Below are positions 5,470-6,957 of a stretch of DNA of 6,957 nucleotides, one piece after another; the first letter of the stretch is position 1; each line of letters opens with the position of its first letter. The DNA is from Actinomycetes bacterium (GTDB taxonomy: Bacteria; Actinomycetota; Actinomycetes; Propionibacteriales; Propionibacteriaceae): the NCBI GenBank assembly GCA_023387135.1, contig JAEWIK010000081.1:1-6957 (forward strand), written 5' to 3'. The notes below the pieces were generated by a model. The model did not search any database and was not told where the DNA came from. It was given only the letters and a program-made list of their open reading frames with translations. Both the position numbers and the translations under genes were made by a program.

Positions 5470-6957
5470 TGGCCAAGCCGGCACCGCTCAACCGCGACGT
5501 CCCACCGGCACGGGTGCCCGAGGCACCGGCTTCCGGTTCGGGGGCGGGCAAAGCCGCGGCGGCGGTCGTGGAGTGGGCTGACGACCGCACCCCCGTCTCG
5601 GGCTTCGCCCGCAAGGCGCTGCGCAAGGCGTTCCCCGACCACTGGTCGTTCCTGCTGGGCGAGATCACCCTGTACTCGTTCATCATCCTGTTGCTGACGG
5701 GCGTGTTCCTCACCATCTGGTTCAAGCCGTCCATGGCCGAGGTCGAGTACGCGGGCAGCTACGCGCTCATGCGCGGCATCCCCATGTCGGAGGCGTTCGC
5801 CTCCACCCTGAACATCAGCTTCGACGTCCGCGGCGGCCTGCTGATCCGGCAGATCCACCACTGGGCGGCCATGCTGTTCGTCGCGGGCATGACGGCACAC
5901 ATGCTGCGGGTGTTCTTCACCGGCGCGTTCCGCAAGCCGCGTGAGCTGAACTGGCTGATCGGCGTCGGCCTGCTCTCGATCGGCCTGATCGAGGGGTTCG
6001 CCGGCTACTCGCTCCCCGACGACCTGCTGTCGGGAACCGGCCTGCGCTTCGTCGACGGCCTCATCAGGTCGATCCCGGTGATCGGCACCTGGGCCGAGTT
6101 CTTCGTCTTCGGCGGCGAGTTCCCGGGCGACCTGGTCATCCCCAGGCTCTACATGGTGCACATCCTGCTGGTGCCCGGCCTGCTGCTGGCGCTCGTCAGC
6201 GCGCACATGGCGCTGCTGGTCTACCACAAGCACACGCACTTCCCGGCGCCGGGACGGACCAACCGCAATGTCGTGGGACAGGCGCTGTTCCCGGTGTACG
6301 CGGCGAAGGCCGGCGGCTTCTTCTTCATCGTGTTCGGCGTGACGATCCTCATGGGCGCGCTCATGCAGATCAACCCCGTCTGGCTGTACGGGCCCTACAA
6401 CCCGTCGCAGGTGACTGCGGGCTCCCAGCCCGACTGGTACATGGCGTTCGTCGAAGGGGCCATCCGCATCATCCCGAACTGGGAGAGCCACTGGGGCCCG
6501 ACCACCTGGTCGTGGAACATCTTCCTGCCCGGCGTCGGCCTGATGGGACTGCTTTTCACCAGCCTCGCGCTCTACCCGTTCATCGAGGCGTGGATCACCG
6601 GCGACAAGCGCGAGCACCACGTGCTCGACCGGCCGCGCAACGTCCCCACCAGGACGGCTCTGGGCGTGGCGGGCATGACCGTCTACGGCCTGCTGTGGAT
6701 GGCGGGCGGCAACGACATCATCGCCACCCAGTTCGGCGTCTCGCTCAACGACGTCACCTACTTCATGCGGGTGGCGGTGTTCGTCGGCCCCGTCGTCGCC
6801 TTCATCATCACGAAGCGGATCTGCCTGTCGCTGCAGCGCCGCGACGCCGAGAGGGTGCTGCACGGCAGCGAGTCGGGGACGATCGTCAGGCTTCCCGATG
6901 GCGGGTACACCGAGGCGCACGCGCCGATCCGGGTCGAGGAGGCCTACACCCTCACCC
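5469..6957 (+). CDS. qcrB: Cytochrome b subunit of bcc menaquinol reductase; 3' end outside window
   Basis: The heme b subunit carrying the menaquinol oxidation (Qo) and reduction (Qi) sites. 496 residues are present and the frame is still open at the window edge. After a soluble ~55-residue N-terminus there are eight helices at roughly 62-84, 128-150, 160-181, 229-252, 283-300, 349-372, 397-412 and 431-450. Heme ligands are His130 and His144 in helix 2 and His231 and His246 in helix 4, a 14/15 spacing. The GYSLPDDLLSGTGLRF segment (179-194) and QINPVW (300-305) are typical of actinobacterial QcrB. The Qo motif is PDWY (321-324) instead of PEWY. The C-terminal extension beyond helix 8 starts with RRDAERVLHGSESG and is usual for actinobacteria (full length about 540-560), so perhaps 50 residues are missing. 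The ATG overlaps the qcrA stop by one base (TGATG); AGGA lies 12 bases upstream, so translation probably depends on coupling. Confidence 0.96.
   Translation, partial: MAKPAPLNRDVPPARVPEAPASGSGAGKAAAAVVEWADDRTPVSGFARKALRKAFPDHWSFLLGEITLYSFIILLLTGVFLTIWFKPSMAEVEYAGSYALMRGIPMSEAFASTLNISFDVRGGLLIRQIHHWAAMLFVAGMTAHMLRVFFTGAFRKPRELNWLIGVGLLSIGLIEGFAGYSLPDDLLSGTGLRFVDGLIRSIPVIGTWAEFFVFGGEFPGDLVIPRLYMVHILLVPGLLLALVSAHMALLVYHKHTHFPAPGRTNRNVVGQALFPVYAAKAGGFFFIVFGVTILMGALMQINPVWLYGPYNPSQVTAGSQPDWYMAFVEGAIRIIPNWESHWGPTTWSWNIFLPGVGLMGLLFTSLALYPFIEAWITGDKREHHVLDRPRNVPTRTALGVAGMTVYGLLWMAGGNDIIATQFGVSLNDVTYFMRVAVFVGPVVAFIITKRICLSLQRRDAERVLHGSESGTIVRLPDGGYTEAHAPIRVEEAYTLT

Noticed and set aside
5421..6920. 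A 499-codon open frame antisense to qcrB, and similar long antisense frames at 4279-5484 and 2798-4477
   Set aside because: Their products are Arg/Asp/Glu/His/Gln-rich low-complexity strings without membrane helices or motifs, as expected from the reverse frame of high-GC genes with G/C third positions. The plus-strand genes there are certain.
1..6957. CRISPR arrays, tRNA or rRNA genes, insertion sequences, attachment sites
   Set aside because: The window is almost fully occupied by core genes; I saw no regularly spaced repeats, no transposase motifs and no tRNA-like cloverleaf.

Overview
The window reads as a chromosomal segment of a high-GC actinobacterium. The coding third positions are almost all G or C, and the gene set is the actinobacterial respiratory locus: ctaE, then qcrC-qcrA-qcrB, with trpD close by on the opposite strand. 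Mycobacteria have the same neighbourhood (trpD divergent from ctaE-qcrCAB). Several details are typical of actinobacteria: a diheme, membrane-anchored QcrC, a three-helix Rieske protein with a twin-arginine motif before its last helix, and a QcrB with PDWY in place of PEWY. A relative of the Propionibacteriales is plausible, but that is inference and not proven from the sequence.

Layout, left to right. Positions 1-305 (+) hold the C-terminal part of a prepilin peptidase (family A24), cut off by the window edge. It converges with a leftward three-gene cluster, leaving only 3 bases between stop codons. Read in its own direction (right to left), that cluster is ctaG (2790 to 1804, an integral-membrane cytochrome oxidase assembly factor), a 150-residue degenerate response-regulator receiver protein (1804 to 1352), and trpD (1352 to 309, anthranilate phosphoribosyltransferase). 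Both internal junctions are one-base stop/start overlaps (TGATG and TAGTG), so translation is probably coupled. A 79-base divergent gap (2791-2869) separates ctaG from the rightward cluster: ctaE (2870-3601), qcrC (3635-4429), qcrA (4426-5469) and qcrB (5469 to beyond the window end).

The rightward genes encode oxidase subunit III and the three core subunits of the cytochrome bcc menaquinol:cytochrome c reductase. In actinobacteria this complex forms a supercomplex with the aa3 oxidase, and the two c hemes of QcrC pass electrons directly to the oxidase. The divergent ctaG helps build the oxidase, so the shared intergenic region is a natural place to coordinate reductase, oxidase and assembly factor. 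TrpD belongs to tryptophan synthesis and has no obvious functional link; its place next to these genes is conserved synteny.

Most of the window is well-understood core metabolism, and I do not see a clearly undescribed system. The points most worth a second look are the divergent gap, where both start codons have a -10-like hexamer exactly where a leaderless transcript would need it, with an inverted repeat between them, and the small pseudo-receiver protein embedded between ctaG and trpD.
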